Made by a program: the position numbers and the translations under genes. Under the pieces are notes generated by a model. The model was not told the DNA's origin. It was given only the letters and a program-made list of their open reading frames with translations, and ran no database searches. From positions 419,313,081-419,377,080 of the forward strand of contig NC_058518.1 of NCBI RefSeq assembly GCF_904849725.1: DNA of 64,000 bases. Reading direction: 5' to 3'. Positions 12,606 through 25,800 of this stretch are shown one piece after another. The first letter of the stretch is position 1, and every line of letters begins with the position of its first letter. This stretch comes from Hordeum vulgare subsp. vulgare. Its lineage: Eukaryota; Streptophyta; Magnoliopsida; Poales; Poaceae.

Positions 12606-14405
12606 TGTTGGGGAACGTCGCATGGGAAACAAAAAATTTCCTACGCGCACGAAGACCTATCATGGTGATGTCCATCTACGAGAGGGGATGAGTGATCTAC
12701 GTACCCTTGTAGACCGTACAACAGAAGCGTTAGTGAACGCAGTTGATGTAGTGGAACGTCCGCACGTCCCTCGATCCGCCCCGCGAACAATCCCGCGATC
12801 AGTCCCACGATCTAGTACCGAACGGACGGCACCTCCGCGTTCAGCACACGTACAGCTCGACGATGATCTCGGCCTTCTTGATCCAGCAAGAGAGACGGAG
12901 GGGTAGAAGATTTATCCGGCAGCGTGACGGCGCTCCGGAGGTTGGTGATGACCTTGTCTCAGCAGGGCTCCGCCCGAGCTCCGCCCGAGCTCCGCAGAAA
13001 CGCGATCTAGAGGAAAAACCGTGGAGGTATGTGGTCGGGCTGCCGTGGAAAAATCGTCTCAAATCAGCCCTAAAACCTCCGTATATATAGGTGGGAGAGA
13101 GGGGACCTTGCCTTGGGGTCGGCCGAGCCAAGGGGGGAAGGTCCCCCCCCCCCAAACCGAGTTGGACTTGGTTTGGTGGGTGGGAGTCCTTCCTTCCCTT
13201 CCCACCTCCTCCTTTTTTTCCTTTCTCTTTGATTTTTGCCCTTTTGGGCTGTCCCACCAACCCGCTAAGGGCTGGTGCGCCACCCTCAAGGCCTATGGTC
13301 TTCCCCGGGGTGGGTTGCCCCCCCCCCCCCCCGGTGAACTCCCGGAACCCATTCGTCATTCCCGGTACATTCCCGGTAACTCTGAAACCCTTCCGGTAAT
13401 CAAATGAGGTCATCCTATATATCAATCTTCGTTTCCGGACCATTCCGGAAACCATCGTGATGTCCGTGATCTCATCCGGGACTCTGAACAACATTCGGTA
13501 ACCAACCATATAACTCAAATACGCATAAAACAACGTCGAACATTAAGTGTGCAGACCCTGCGGGTTCGAGAACTATGTAGACATGACCCGAGAGACTCCT
13601 CGGTCAATATCCAATAGCGGGACCTGGATGCCCATATTGGATCCTACATATTCTACGAAGATCTTATCTTTGAACCTCAGTGTCAAGGATTCATATAATC
13701 CCGTATGTCATTCCCTTTGTCCTTCGGTATGTTACTTGCCCGAGATTCTATCGTTAGTATCCGCATACCTATTTCAATCTCGTTTACCGGCAAGTCTCTT
13801 TACTCGTTCCGTAATACAAGATCCCGTAACTTACACTAAGTCACATTGCTTGCAAGGCTTGTGTGTGATGTTGTATACCGAGTGCGCCCCGAGATACCTC
13901 TCCGTCACACGGAGTGACAAATCCCAGTCTTGATCCATACTAACTCAACTAACACCTTCAAAGATACCTGTAGAGCATCTTTATAGTCACCCAGTTACGT
14001 TGCGACGTTTGATACACACAAAGTATTCCTCCGGTATCAGTGAGTTATATGATCTCATGGTCATAGGAACAAATACTTGACACGCACAAAACAGTAGCAA
14101 CAAAATGACACGATCAACATGCTATGTCTATTAGTTTGGGTCTAATCCATCACGTGATTCTCCTAATGACGTGATCCAGTTATCAAACAACAACACCTTG
14201 TTCATAATCAGAAGACACTCACTATCTTTGATCAACTATCTAGCCAACTAGAGGCTTGCTAGGGACAGTGTTTTGTCTATGTATCCACACATGTAAATGA
14301 GTCTTCATTCAATACAATTATAGCATGGATAATAAACGATTATCTTGATACAGGAATTATAATAATAACTATATTTATTATTGCCTCTAGGGCATAATTC
14401 CAACA
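12606..14405 (-). repeat. 3' LTR of the Angela/BARE-type element
   Basis: Minus-strand 3' LTR of 1800 bp. A TATA box reads TATATATA around 13082-13089 (minus strand). It contains a poly-C run near 13318-13333. Long frames such as 12841-13533 lie inside it and are not protein genes. Compared with the 5' LTR it lacks short segments, for example near 13120. Confidence 0.9.
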
Positions 14406-14418
14406 GTCTCCCACTTGC
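14406..14418 (-). other. Polypurine tract of the Angela/BARE-type element
   Basis: Minus strand GCAAGTGGGAGAC directly before the 3' LTR start TGTTGG, the usual plus-strand priming site of this family. Confidence 0.85.
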
Positions 14419-14457
14419 ACTAGAGTCAATAATCTAGCCCTCACATCATCAAGCGAA

Positions 14458-17400
14458 TTACATTGTAATAAATCTAACACCCATACAGTTCTGGTGTTGA
14501 TCATGCTTTGGCCGTGGAAGAGGTTTAGTCAGCGGGTCTGCTACATTCAGATCCGTGTGCACTTTGCATATATTTACGTCCTCTCCTTTGACGTAGTCGC
14601 GGATGAGGTTGAAGCGTCGTTTGATGTGTCTGGACTTCTTGTGAAACTATGGTTCCTTTGCTAAGGCAATGGCACCCGTGTTGTCACATAACAAGGTTAT
14701 TGGATTCAGTGCGCTTGGCACCACTCCAAGATCCGTCATGAACTGCTTCATCCAGACACCCTCCTTAGCCGCCTCCGAGGCAGCCATGTACTCCGCTTCA
14801 CATGTAGAATCTGCTACGACGCTTTGCTTGGAACTGCACCAGCTTACCGCACCCCCATTCAGAATAAATACGTATCCGGTTTGCGACTTGAGTCGTCCGG
14901 ATGTGTGTCAAAGCTTGCATCGACGTAACCTTTTACGGCGAGCTCTTCGTCACCTCCATACACGAGAAACATCTCCTTAGTCCTTTTCAGGTACTTCAGG
15001 ATATTCTTGACCGTTGTCCAGTGATCCAATCCTGGATTACTCTGGAACCTACCTGCCATACTTATGGCCAGGCTAACATCCGGTCTAGTGCACAGCATTG
15101 CGTACATGATAGAACCTATGGCTGAAGCATAGGGGACGGAGCGCATATGCTCTCTATCTTCATCAGTTGCTGGGCACTGAGTCTCACTCAATCTCGTACC
15201 TTGTAAAACTGGCAAGAACCCTTTCTTGGACTGTTCCATTTTGAACCTCTTCAAAACTTTATCAAGGTATGTGCTTTGTGAAAGTCCTATCAGGCGTTTT
15301 GATCTATCCCTATAGATCTTAATGCCTAGAATGTAAGCAGCTTCTCCTAGGTCCTTCATAGAGAAACTTTTATTCAAGTAATCCTTTATGCTCTCCAAAA
15401 ACTCCACGTTGTTTCCAATCAGCAATATGTCATCCACATATAATATTAGAAACGCCACAGAGCTCCCACTCACTTTCTTGTAAATACAAGATTCTCCAAC
15501 CACTTGTATAAACCCAAATGCTTTGATCACCTCATCAAAGCGTTTGTTCCAACTCCGAGATGCTTGCACCAGTCCATAAATGGATCGCTGGAGCTTGCAC
15601 ACCTTGTTAGCATTCTTAGGATCGACAAAACCTTCGGGTTGCATCATATACAATTCTTCCTTAAGGAAACCATTAAGGAACGCAGTTTTGACATCCATCT
15701 GCTAGATTTCATAATCGAAAAATGCAGCTATTGCTAACATGATTCTGACGGACTTAAGCATCGCTACGGGTGAGAATGTCTCATCGTAGTCAACTCCTTC
15801 AACTTGTGAAAAACCCTTTGCCACAAGTCGAGCTTTATAAACGGTTACATTGCCGTCAGCGTCCGTCTTCCTCTTAAAGATCCATTTGTTCTGAATAGCC
15901 TTGCGGCCCTCAGGCAGTACCTCCAAAGTCCACACTTTGTTCTCATACATGGATCCTATCTCGGACTTCATGGCTTCTAGCCATTTGTTGGAAACCGGGC
16001 CCACCATTGCTTCTTCATAATTTGCAGGTTCATTGTTGTCCAACAACATGATTGATAAGACGGGATTACCATACCACTCTGGAGCAGCACGTGGTCTCGT
16101 CGACTTCCGTGGTTCGACAGAAACTTGAACCGGAGTTTCATGATCACCATCATTAACTTCCTCCTCAGCCGGCGTCGCAACGACAGAGGTTTCCCCTTGC
16201 CCTGCGCCACCATCTAGAGGGATTAGAGGTTCGACAACCTCGTCAACTTCTATCTTCCTCCCACTCAATTCTCTTGAGAGAAACTCCTTCTCGAGAAAAG
16301 CTCTGTTTTTAGCAACAAACACTTTGCCCTCGGATTTGAGATAGAAGGTGTACCCAACTGTCTCCTTTGGGTAACCTATGAAGACGCACTTTTCCGCTTT
16401 GGTTCCAGCTTTTCAGGCTGAAGCTTTTTGACATAAGCATCACATCCCCAAACTTTAAGAAACGACAACTTTGGCCTTTTGCCATACCATAGTTCATATG
16501 GCGTCGTCTCAATGGATTTTGATGGTGCCCTATTTAAGGTGAATGCAGCTGTTTCTAATGCATAACCCCAAAACGGTAACGGCAAATCGGTAAGAGACAT
16601 CATAGATCGCACCATCTCTAATAAAGTACGATTACGACGTTCGGACACACCATTACGCTGTGGTGTTCCAGGCGGTGTTAACTGTGAAACAATTCCACAT
16701 TGTCTTAAGAGAGCACCAAACTCGAAACTCAGATATTCACCCCCACGATCAGACCGTAGGAACTTGATCTTCTTGTTACGATGATTTTCAACTTCACTCT
16801 GAAATTGCTTGAACTTTTCAAATGTTTCAGACTTGTGCTTCATCAAGTAGACATAACCATATCTACTCAAATCGTTAGTGAAGGTGAGAAAATAACGATA
16901 TCCGCCACGTGCCTCCACGCTCATCGGACCACACACATCGGTATGTATGATTTCCAACAAGTCACTTGCATGCTCCATTGTTCCGGAGAACGGAGTCTTA
17001 GTCATCTTGCCCATGAGGCATGGTTCGCACGTGTCAAGTGAATAAAAGTCAAGTGACTCCAAAAGTCCATCAGCATGGAGTTTCTTCATGCGCTTTACAC
17101 CAATATGACCTAAGCGGCAGTGCCACAAAAATATGGCGCTATCATTGTTAACTCTAACTCTTTTGGTCTCAATGTTATGTATGTGTGTATCGCTATCAAG
17201 ATTCAATATGAACAATCCTCTCACATTGGGTGCATGACCATAAAAGATGTTACTCATAGAAATAGAACAACCATTATTCTCTGACTTAAAAGAGTAACCG
17301 TCTCGCAATAAACAAGATCCAGATATATTGTTCATGCTCAACGCAGGCACTAAATAACAAAGATTTAAGTTCATAACTAATCCTGATGTTAACTGAAGTG

Positions 17401-18436
17401 ATACTGTGCCGACGGCGATTGCATCAACCTTGGAACCATTTCCTACACGCATCGTCACTTCATCTTTCGCCAGCCTTCGTCTATTCCGCAGTTCCTGTTT
17501 CGAGTTGCAAATATGAGCAACAGAACCGGTATCGAATACCCAGGCACTACTACGAGAGCCGGTTAAGTACACATCAATAACTTGTATATCAAATATACCT
17601 GATTTTTCTTTGGCCGCCTTCTTATCTGCCAGATACTTGGGGCAATTGCGCTTCCAGTGACCCATACCCTTGCAATAGTAACACTCCGTTTCAGGCTTAG
17701 GTCCAGCTTTGGGTTTCTTTGTCGGATTGGCAACAGGCTTGCCGCTCTTCTTTGAATTACCCTTCTTGCCTTTGCCGTTTCTCTTGAAACTAGTGGTCTT
17801 ATTCACCATCAACACTTGATGCTCTTTACGAAGTTCAGACTCCGCGACTTTCAACATCGCAAACAACTCGCCGGGAGACTTGTTCATCCCTTGCATGTTG
17901 TAGTTCAACACAAAGCCTTTATAGCTTGGCGGCAGTGATTGAAGGATTCTGTCAGTGATAGCCTCTTGCGGGAGTTCAATCCCCAGCTCAGCTAGACGGT
18001 TTGAGTACCCAGACATTTTGAGCACATGTTCACTGACAGACGAGTTTTCCTCCATCTTGCAAGCATAGAATTTATCGGAGGTCTCATACCTCTCGATCCG
18101 GGCGTTCTTCTGAAAGATAAACTTCAACTCCTGGAACATCTCAAATGCTCCATGACGCTCAAAGCGACGTTGAAGTCCCGGTTCTAAGCCATACAAGACT
18201 GCACATTGAACTACTGAGTAGTCCTCCTTACGTGCTAACCAAGCGTTCTTAACATCTTGATCAGCCATAGCGGGTGGTTCATCTCCTAGCGCAGCATTAA
18301 GGACATAATCCTTCTTCCCAGCTTGTAAGATTAGCTTAAGATTACGAGCCCAGTCTACAAAGTTGCTTCCATCATCTTTCAACTTAGCTTTCTCTAGGAA
18401 CGTATTAAAATTCAGGGTGACTGTCGCGTGAGCCAT
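14458..18436 (-). pseudogene. Copia gag-pol polyprotein (Angela/BARE type), disrupted
   Basis: The frame starts at 18436 (MAHATVTLNF). Gag comes first, with a zinc knuckle CYYCKGMGHWKRNC at about residues 250-265. Then the protease (WVFDTGSVAHICNS), the integrase zinc region (HCRLGH...CEPCLMGK) and the integrase core (HTDVCGPM, LRSDRGGEY, GVSERRNRTLLE). Near 16400 one base is missing and the frame shifts; reading continues at 16322-15702, then a TAG replaces a tryptophan codon at about 15702. The reverse transcriptase follows (MDVKTAFLNG, ILYVDDILLIG) to 14859, where a second single-base shift breaks the RNase H. The RNase H tail can be followed to a TAA at 14458-14460. In an active copy this polyprotein would package, copy and integrate the element RNA; here it is dead. 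Confidence 0.93.
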
Positions 18437-19678
18437 GATCTACAACACAAATATATTCAAAGTGGACTTAGACTATGTTCAAGATAATTAGAGTTTAACT
18501 TAATCAAAATTATACGCTAAACTCCCACTCAAAAAGTACATCTCTCTAGTCATTTGAGTGGTTCATGATCCACTTACACTAGCTCAAGTCCGATCATCAC
18601 GTGAGTTGAGTATAGTTTTAGTGGTAAGCATCCCTATGCTAATCATATCATATATATGATTCATGATCGACCTTTCGGTCTCATGTGTTCCGAGGCCATG
18701 TCTCCACATGCTAGGCTCGTCAAGCTTAACCCGAGTGTTCCGCGTGCGCAACTGTTTTGCACCCGTTGTATGTGAACGTTGAGTCTATCACACCCGATCA
18801 TCACGTGGTGTCTCGAAACGACGAACTGTAGCAACGGTGCACAGTCGGGGAGAACACAATTTCGTCTTGAAATTTTAGTGAGAGATCACCTCATAATGCT
18901 ACCGTCGTTCTAAGCAAAATAAGGTGCATAAAAGGATTAACATCACATGCAATTCATAAGTGACATGATATGGCCATCATCACGTGCTTCTTGATCTCCA
19001 TCAGCAAAGCACTGGCACGATCTTCTTGTCACCGGCGCCACACCATGATGTCCATCAACGTGTCTCCATCGGGGTTGTCGTGCTACTCATGCTATTACTA
19101 CTAAAACTACATCCTAGCAAAATAGTAAACGGATCTGCAAGCACAAACGTTAGTATAAATTCAACCCTATGGCTCTTGCCGGTTGTCGTACCATCGACGT
19201 GCAAGTCGCTATTATCTATTACAACATGATCATCTCATACATCCAATATATCACATCACATCGTTGGCCATATCACATCACAAGCATACCCTGCAAAAAC
19301 AAGTTAGACGTCCTCTAATTTTGTTGTTGCATGTTTTACGTGGTGACCACGGGTATCTAGTAGGATCGCATCTTACTTACGCAAACACCACAACGGAGAT
19401 ATATGAATTGCTATTTAACCTCATCCAAGGACCTCCTCGGTCAAATCCGATTCAACTAAAGTTGGAGAAACCGACACTTGCCAGTCATCTTTGAGCAACG
19501 GGGTTACTCGTAGCGATGAAACCAGTCTCTCGTAAGCGTATGAGTAATGTCGGTCCAAGCCGCTTCAATCCAACAATACCGTGGAATCAAGAAAAGACTA
19601 AGGAGGGCAGCAAAACGCACATCACCGCCCACAAAAACTTTTGTGTTCTACTCGAGAAGACATCTACGCATGAACCTA
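18437..19678 (-). other. Untranslated leader of the Angela/BARE-type element
   Basis: About 1.2 kb between the primer-binding site and the gag start, where packaging signals would lie in an active element. No conserved frame was seen; the plus-strand frames here are chance. Confidence 0.75.
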
Positions 19679-19691
19679 GCTCATGATGCCA
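19679..19691 (-). other. Degenerate initiator-Met tRNA primer-binding site
   Basis: Just inside the 5' LTR the minus strand reads TGGCATCATGAGC, a decayed form of the initiator-methionine primer site TGGTATCAGAGC. It defines the orientation. Confidence 0.75.
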
Positions 19692-19692
19692 C

Positions 19693-21521
19693 TGTTGGCG
19701 AACGTCGCATGGGAAACAAAAATTTTCCTACGCGCACAAAGACCTATCATGGTGATGTCCATCTACGAGAGGGGATGAGTAATCTACGTACCCTTGTAGA
19801 CCGTACAGCAGAAGCGTTAGTGAACGCGGTTGATGTAGTGGAACGTCCTCACGTCCCTCGATCCGCCCCGCGAACAATCCCGCGATCAGTCCCACGATCT
19901 AGTACCGAACGGACGGCACCTCCGCGTTCAGCACACGTACAGCTCGACGATGATCTCGGCCATCTTGATCCAGGAAGAGAGCCGGAGAGGTAGAAGAGTT
20001 CTCTGGCAGCGTGACGGCACTCCGGAGGTTGGTGATGACCTTGTCTCAGCAGGGCTCCGCCCGAGCTCCGCAGAAACGCGATCTAGAGGAAAAAGCGTGG
20101 AGGTATGTGGTCGGGCTGCTGTGGAAAAATCGTCTCAAATCAGCCCTAAAACCTCCGTATATATAGGTGGGAGAGAGGGGACCTTGCCTTGGGGCTCAAG
20201 GATCCCCAAGGGGGTCGGCCGAGCCAAAGGGGGAAGGTCTCCCCCCCCCCAAACCGAGTTGGACTTGGTTTGGTGGGTGGGAGTCCTTCCTTCCCTTCCC
20301 ACCTCCTCCTTTTTTTTTCTTTCTCTTTGATTTTTCTTCCAATGCGCATAGGGCCCTTTTAGGCTGTCCCACCAGCCCATTAAGGGCTGGTGCGCCACCC
20401 TCAAGGCCTATGGGCTTCCCCGGGGTGGGTTGCCCCCCCCCCCCCCGGTGAACTCCCGGAACCCATTCGTCATTCCCGGTACATTCCCGGTAACTCCGAA
20501 AACCTTCCGGTAATCAAATGAGGTCATCCTATATATCAATCTTCGTTTCCGGACCATTCCGGAAACCCTCGTGACGTCCGTGATCTCATCCAGGACTCCG
20601 AACAACATTCGGTAACCAACCATATAACTCAAATACGCATAAAACAACGTCGAACCTTAAGTGTGCAGACCCTGCGGGTTCGAGAACTATGTAGACATGA
20701 CCCGAGAGACTCCTCGGTCAATATCCAATAGCGGGACCTGGATGCCCATATTGGATCCTACATATTCTACGAAGATCTTATCGTTTGAACCTCAATCTGA
20801 AAGATTCATATAATCCCGTATGTCATTACCTTTGTCCTTCGGTATGTTACTTGCCCGAGATTCGATCGTTAGTATCCGCATACCTATTTCAATCTCGTTT
20901 ACCGGCAAGTCTCTTTACTCGTTCCGTAATACAAGATCCCGTAACTTACACTAAGTCACATTGCTTGCAAGGCTTGTGTGTGATGTTGTATTACCGAGTG
21001 GGCCCCGAGATACCTCTCCGTCACACGGAGTGACAAATCCCAGTCTTGATCCATACTAACTCAACTAACACCTTCGGAGATACCTGTAGAGCATCTTTAT
21101 AGTCACCCAGTTACGTTGTGACGTTTGATACACACAAAGTATTCCTCCGGTGTCAGTGAGTTATATGATCTCATGGTCATAGGAACAAATACTTGACACG
21201 CAGAAAACAGTAGCAACAAAATGACACGATCAACATGCTACGTCTATTAGTTTGGGTCTAGTCCATCACGTGATTCTCCTAATGACGTGATCTAGTTATC
21301 AAGCAACAACACCTTGTTCATAATCAGAAGACACTGAATATCTTTGATCAACTGTCTAGCCAACTAGAGGCTTGCTAGGGACAGTGTTTTTTCTATGTAT
21401 AAACACATGTAAATGAGTCTTCATTCAATACAATTATAGCATGGATAATAAACGATTATCTTGATACAGGAATTATAATAATAACTATATTTATTATTGC
21501 CTCTAGGGCATAATTCCAACA
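19693..21521 (-). repeat. 5' LTR of the Angela/BARE-type element
   Basis: Minus-strand 5' LTR of 1829 bp, highly similar to 12606-14405 apart from scattered substitutions and short indels. TATA box around 20159-20165 (minus strand); poly-C run near 20433-20446. Confidence 0.9.
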
Positions 21522-22130
21522 ACTTGGTCCTAGAGGAAGGCATTGGGGAGTAGTAAGGAGATGATGGGTTGCTGGAGTGACAAAAGCTTAAACCCCAGTC
21601 TATGCGTAGCTTCGTAAGGGGCTTATTTGGATCCACTAGTTTAATGCTATGGTTAGACGTTGTCTTAATTCTTCTTTTGTAGTTGCGGATGCTTGCGAGA
21701 GAGGTTAATCATAAGTGGGATGCTTGTCCAAGTAAGGTAAGTACCCAAGCGCCGGTCCACCCACATATAAAACTATGAAAGTAACGAACGTGAATCATAT
21801 GAACATGATGAAACTAGCATGACCGAAATTCCCGTGTGTCCTCGGGAGTGTTTTTCCTCCTATAAGACTTTGTTCAGGCTTGTCCCTTGCTACAAATGGG
21901 ATTGGTCCACTTGCTGCACCGTTGCTACTACTTGTTACTTGTTACTTTTTGCTTGCTGCGTTTCACCTCACTACACCATCACTTGTTACCGCTACTTTCA
22001 GTGCTTGCAGTTATTACCTTGCTGAAAACCGTTTATCAGAGCCTTCTGCTCCTCGTTGGGTTCGACACTCTTACTTATAGAAAGGACTATGATTGATCCC
22101 CTATACTTGTGGGTCATCAAGACTCTTTTC

Positions 22131-22148
22131 TGGCACCGTTGCCGGGGA
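22131..22148 (+). other. Primer-binding site of the nested Gypsy element
   Basis: TGGCACCGTTGCCGGGGA lies 11 bases after the 5' LTR. It is complementary to the 3' end of tRNA-Asp with one mismatch, matching the Athila-type primer site seen at 6751-6769. Confidence 0.88.
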
Positions 22149-22225
22149 GTGAAGCGCCTTTAGTAAGTGGAAATTGGTATGGAATTTTTTTTATACTGTG
22201 CCGAAATTTATTGTCACTTGTCACT

Positions 22226-22864
22226 ATGGAAACTATTCCTTTGAGGAGTTTGTTCGGGGTATCTTCACCACAAACGGAAGCATGAGGAGTTGTTCCTCAA
22301 CCTGTGGTACCTACTGAAAATATCTTTTATGAAATTCCTTCGGGTATGCTTGAGAAACTGCTGGCTAATCCTTTCACATGAGATGGATCTTCACATCCAG
22401 ACTTGCATCTGATCTATGTAAATGAAGTTTGTGGTTTATTTAAGCTTGCAGGTTTGCCCGAGGATGAGGTAAAGAAGAAAGTCTTTCCTTTATCTTTGAA
22501 GGATAAGGCGTTGACATGGTATAGGCTATGTGATGATACTGGATCATGGGGCTACAGTCGGTTGAAATTGGAATTTCATCAAAAGTTCTATCCTATGCAT
22601 TTAGTACATCGTGATCGGAACTTTACTTATAACTTTTGGCCTCGTGACAGGGAAAGCATAGCTCAAGCTTGGGGGAGGCTTAAATCAATGCTATATTCAT
22701 GCCCCAATCATGAGCTCTCGAGAGAAATCATCACTCAAAACTTTTATGCTCGGCTTTCTCACGAAGATCGTACCATGCTTGACACTTCTTGTACTAGTTC
22801 TTTTATGAAGAAGGATATTGATAAACAAGTGGGATTTATTGGAAAGAATCAAATGCAACTCTGA
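22226..22864 (+). pseudogene. Gypsy gag, disrupted
   Basis: One frame runs from an ATG at 22226 to a TGA at 22862-22864 with two internal stops before 22403. The clean part (22403-22864, about 153 residues) has the retrotransposon gag core: EVCGLFKLAGLPEDEVKKKVFPLSLKDKALTWY, then a segment rich in W, L and F ending FYARLSHEDRTMLD. This capsid-like region would assemble the particle. The zinc knuckle is not evident. The next frame (22818 onward) overlaps its end, so gag and pol are separated by a shift. Confidence 0.82.
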
Positions 22865-25800
22865 AGATTGGGAGCTGGAGGAAGGTAAGGAGTCAGGTAT
22901 GAATTTCCAGTTTGATTGCGTTAAATCTTTTGTTGAGACAAACACTTTTAGAGATTTTAGCGCTAAGTATGGACTTGACTCTGAGATAGTAGCTTCTCTA
23001 TGTGAATCTTTTGCTGCTCATGTTGATATTCCCAAAGAGAAGTGGTTTAAATATCATCCTCCTATAGAAAGCAACATAGCCAAAACCAATCTAGTTGAGG
23101 AGAAAGTCATTGCTTTTAGTGATGCTGTTGTTCCTTGTGCTTACACTAAGAAACCACCATACCCTGCTAGGATAAAGGATTATTCTAAAGCTCCAACTGT
23201 GATACGTATGGGTTACATTAGACCACTTGCACCCCCTGAGGAGATTAGAGTTGAACCTAGTATTGCTATTATCAAAGATCTCTTAGCCGAAGACATAGAT
23301 GGGCATGTTATCAAATTCTGTGAGGACTCCGCTAGAATTGCTAAACGTCACGCGAAAGACAAATACGGACATGTAGTTGTCCTGCCCGTTGTTTCTGTCA
23401 AGATAGGAGATCATTGTTACCATGGTTTATGTGATATGGGAGCTAGTGTTAGTGCAATACCCCGTTCTCTATATGATGAAATCAAAGATGAGATTGCACC
23501 TGCTGAGTTAGAACCCATTGATGTCACTATTACGCTAGCTAATAGAGACACTATCTGCCCTTTGGGAATTGTGAGAGACATAGAAGTCCTGTGTGGTAAG
23601 ACGAAGTATCCTACTGATTTCCTCGTCCTTGGTACTGCACAAGATAGCTTTTGTCCCATCATATTCGGTAGACCCTTTCTCAACACTGTCAATGCTCACA
23701 TCGATTGCATTAAGCAGACTGTCACAGTTAGTTTCGAGGGTGTGTCTCATGAATTTAACTGCTCCAAGTTTGGAAGACAACCCCATGAAAAAGAGTCGTA
23801 TGGTAGGGATGAAATCGTTGCTCTTGCCTCTATTGTCGTACCTCCTACGGATCCTTTAGAGCAATATCTGCTTGAGCATGAAAATGATATACATATGGAG
23901 GAGAGAGATGAGATAGATAAAATTGTCTTAGAACAATATCCTATTCTCAAGAATAATCTGCCTGTTGAACTGCTTGGGGATCCTCCCCCACCGAAGGGTG
24001 ATCCTGTGTTCGAGCTTAAACAATTGCCTGATACTCTTAAGTATGCCTATCTTGATGAGAAGGAGATATATCATGTTATTATTAGTGCCCTCCTCTCAGA
24101 GCACGAAGAGAAGAAGTTACTAAGAACTCTCAGGAAGCACCGGGCTGCTATTGGATATACTCTTGATGATCTTAAGGGTATTAGTCCTACTCTATGTCAG
24201 CACAAGATTAAAACCGATCCTGACTTTAAACCAGTTGCTGATCATCAAAGGAGATTAAATCCTACGATGAAAGAGGTCGTTAGAAAATAAATATTAAAGC
24301 TTCTCGAAGCAGGAATCATTTATCATGTTGCTCATAGTGATTGGGTAAGTCCAGTACATTGCGTACCTAAGAAGGGAGGTATCACCGTCGTTCCTAATGA
24401 TAAGGATGAACTAATCCCACAAAGGATTATTACTGGCTATAGGATGGTGATAGACTTCCAGAAACTGAAAAAGGCAACCAGGAAAGACCATTATCCTATT
24501 GCGTTTATCGACCAAATGCTAGAAAGGCTATCAAAACACATACACTTCTGCTTTCTAGACGGTTATTCACGTTTCTCGCAAATACCTGTTGCACAATCTG
24601 ATCAGGAGAAAACCACTTTCACTTGCCCCTTTGGTACCTTTGCTTATAGACGTATGCCTTTTGGCTTATGCAATGCACCTGCCACCTTCCAAAGATGTAT
24701 GATGGCTATATTCTCTGACTTTTGTGAAAAGATTGTCGAGGTTTTCATGGATGACTTCTCCGTTTACGGGTCTTCCTTTGATGATTGCCTCAGCAACCTT
24801 GATCGAGTCTTACAGAGATGCGAAGATACCAACCTCGTCTTGAATTGGGAGAAGTGCCACTTTATGGTTAATGAAGGCATCATCTTAGGACACAAAATCT
24901 CTGAAAGAGGCATTGAAGTTGATAAGGCTAAGGTTGATGCAATTGAGAAAATGCCTTGCCCCATAGATATCAGAGGTATACGAAGTTTCCTAGGTCATGC
25001 TGGTTTCTATAGAAGGTTCATTAAAGACTTCTCTAAGATTTCTAGGCCTCTTACCAACCTCTTGCAGAAGGATGTTCCTTTTGTTTTTGATGAGGATTGT
25101 GAGGAAGCTTTCGAAATACTTAAGAAGGCTTTCATAACCGCACCTATTGTTCAACCACCTGACTGGAACTTGCCCTTTGAAATCATGTGCGATGCTAGTG
25201 ATTTTGCTGTTGGTGCTGTTCTAGGACAAAGAGTTGACAAGAAGTTGAATGTTATTCACTACACTAGTAAAACTCTAGACAGTGCCCAAAGAAACTATGC
25301 CACTACAGAAAAGGAGTTTTTAGCAGTCGTGTTTGCATGTGAAAAGTTTAGATCTTACATAGTTGACTCCAAAGTCACTATTAACTCTGATCATGCTGCT
25401 ATTAAGTACCTTATGGAGAAGAAGGACGCTAAGCCTAGACTAATCAGATGGGTTCTCCTGCTACAGGAATTCGATTTACACGTCGTTGACCGAAAGGGTG
25501 CTGATAACCCTGTAGCAGATAACTTGTCTTGGCTAGAGAATGTCCTTGATGACCCACGACCTATTGATGATAGCTTTCCTGATGAGCAATTAAATGTCAT
25601 CCGCACTTCACATAGTGCACCGTGGTATGCTGATTACGCAAACTATATCGTAGCCAAATACATACCACCCAGTTTCACCTATCAGCAAAAGAAGAAATTC
25701 TTCTTTAATTTGAGACACTACTTTTGGGATGATCCTCACCTTCATAAGGAAGGAGTAGATGGTGTTATTAGACGTTGTGTGCCTGAACATGAACATGGAT

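Larger units (their letters stand above)
12606..21521 (-). mobile_element. Angela/BARE-1/WIS-type Copia retrotransposon
   Basis: A minus-strand Copia element of 8916 bp with 1.8 kb LTRs beginning TGTTGG and ending CCAACA. ACTTG is duplicated outside both ends (12601-12605 and 21522-21526). The 3' LTR of the host Gypsy element still has the uninterrupted site (ACTTG at 30259-30263). The LTR sequence and the gag-pol protein match my memory of the BARE-1/Angela/WIS-2 family, the most abundant Copia group of Triticeae. One gag-pol frame carries two frameshifts and a stop. It is the youngest layer of this nest. Confidence 0.95.
11703..22119 (+). repeat. 5' LTR of the nested Gypsy element, split by a Copia insertion
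   Basis: The LTR is present as 11703-12605 and 21527-22119 (about 1.5 kb together), matching 29343-30857. Its first bases are TAATACGTCC where the 3' copy has TGATACGTCC. A TATA-like TTATATAAAA lies at 11931-11940. It ends GGGTCATCA at 22119. Confidence 0.9.

Noticed and set aside
12841..13533. 230-codon minus-strand frame and overlapping plus-strand frames
   Set aside because: It lies wholly inside the Angela/BARE LTR, crosses the poly-C run and differs from the matching region of the other LTR by frame-changing indels. It is not a gene.
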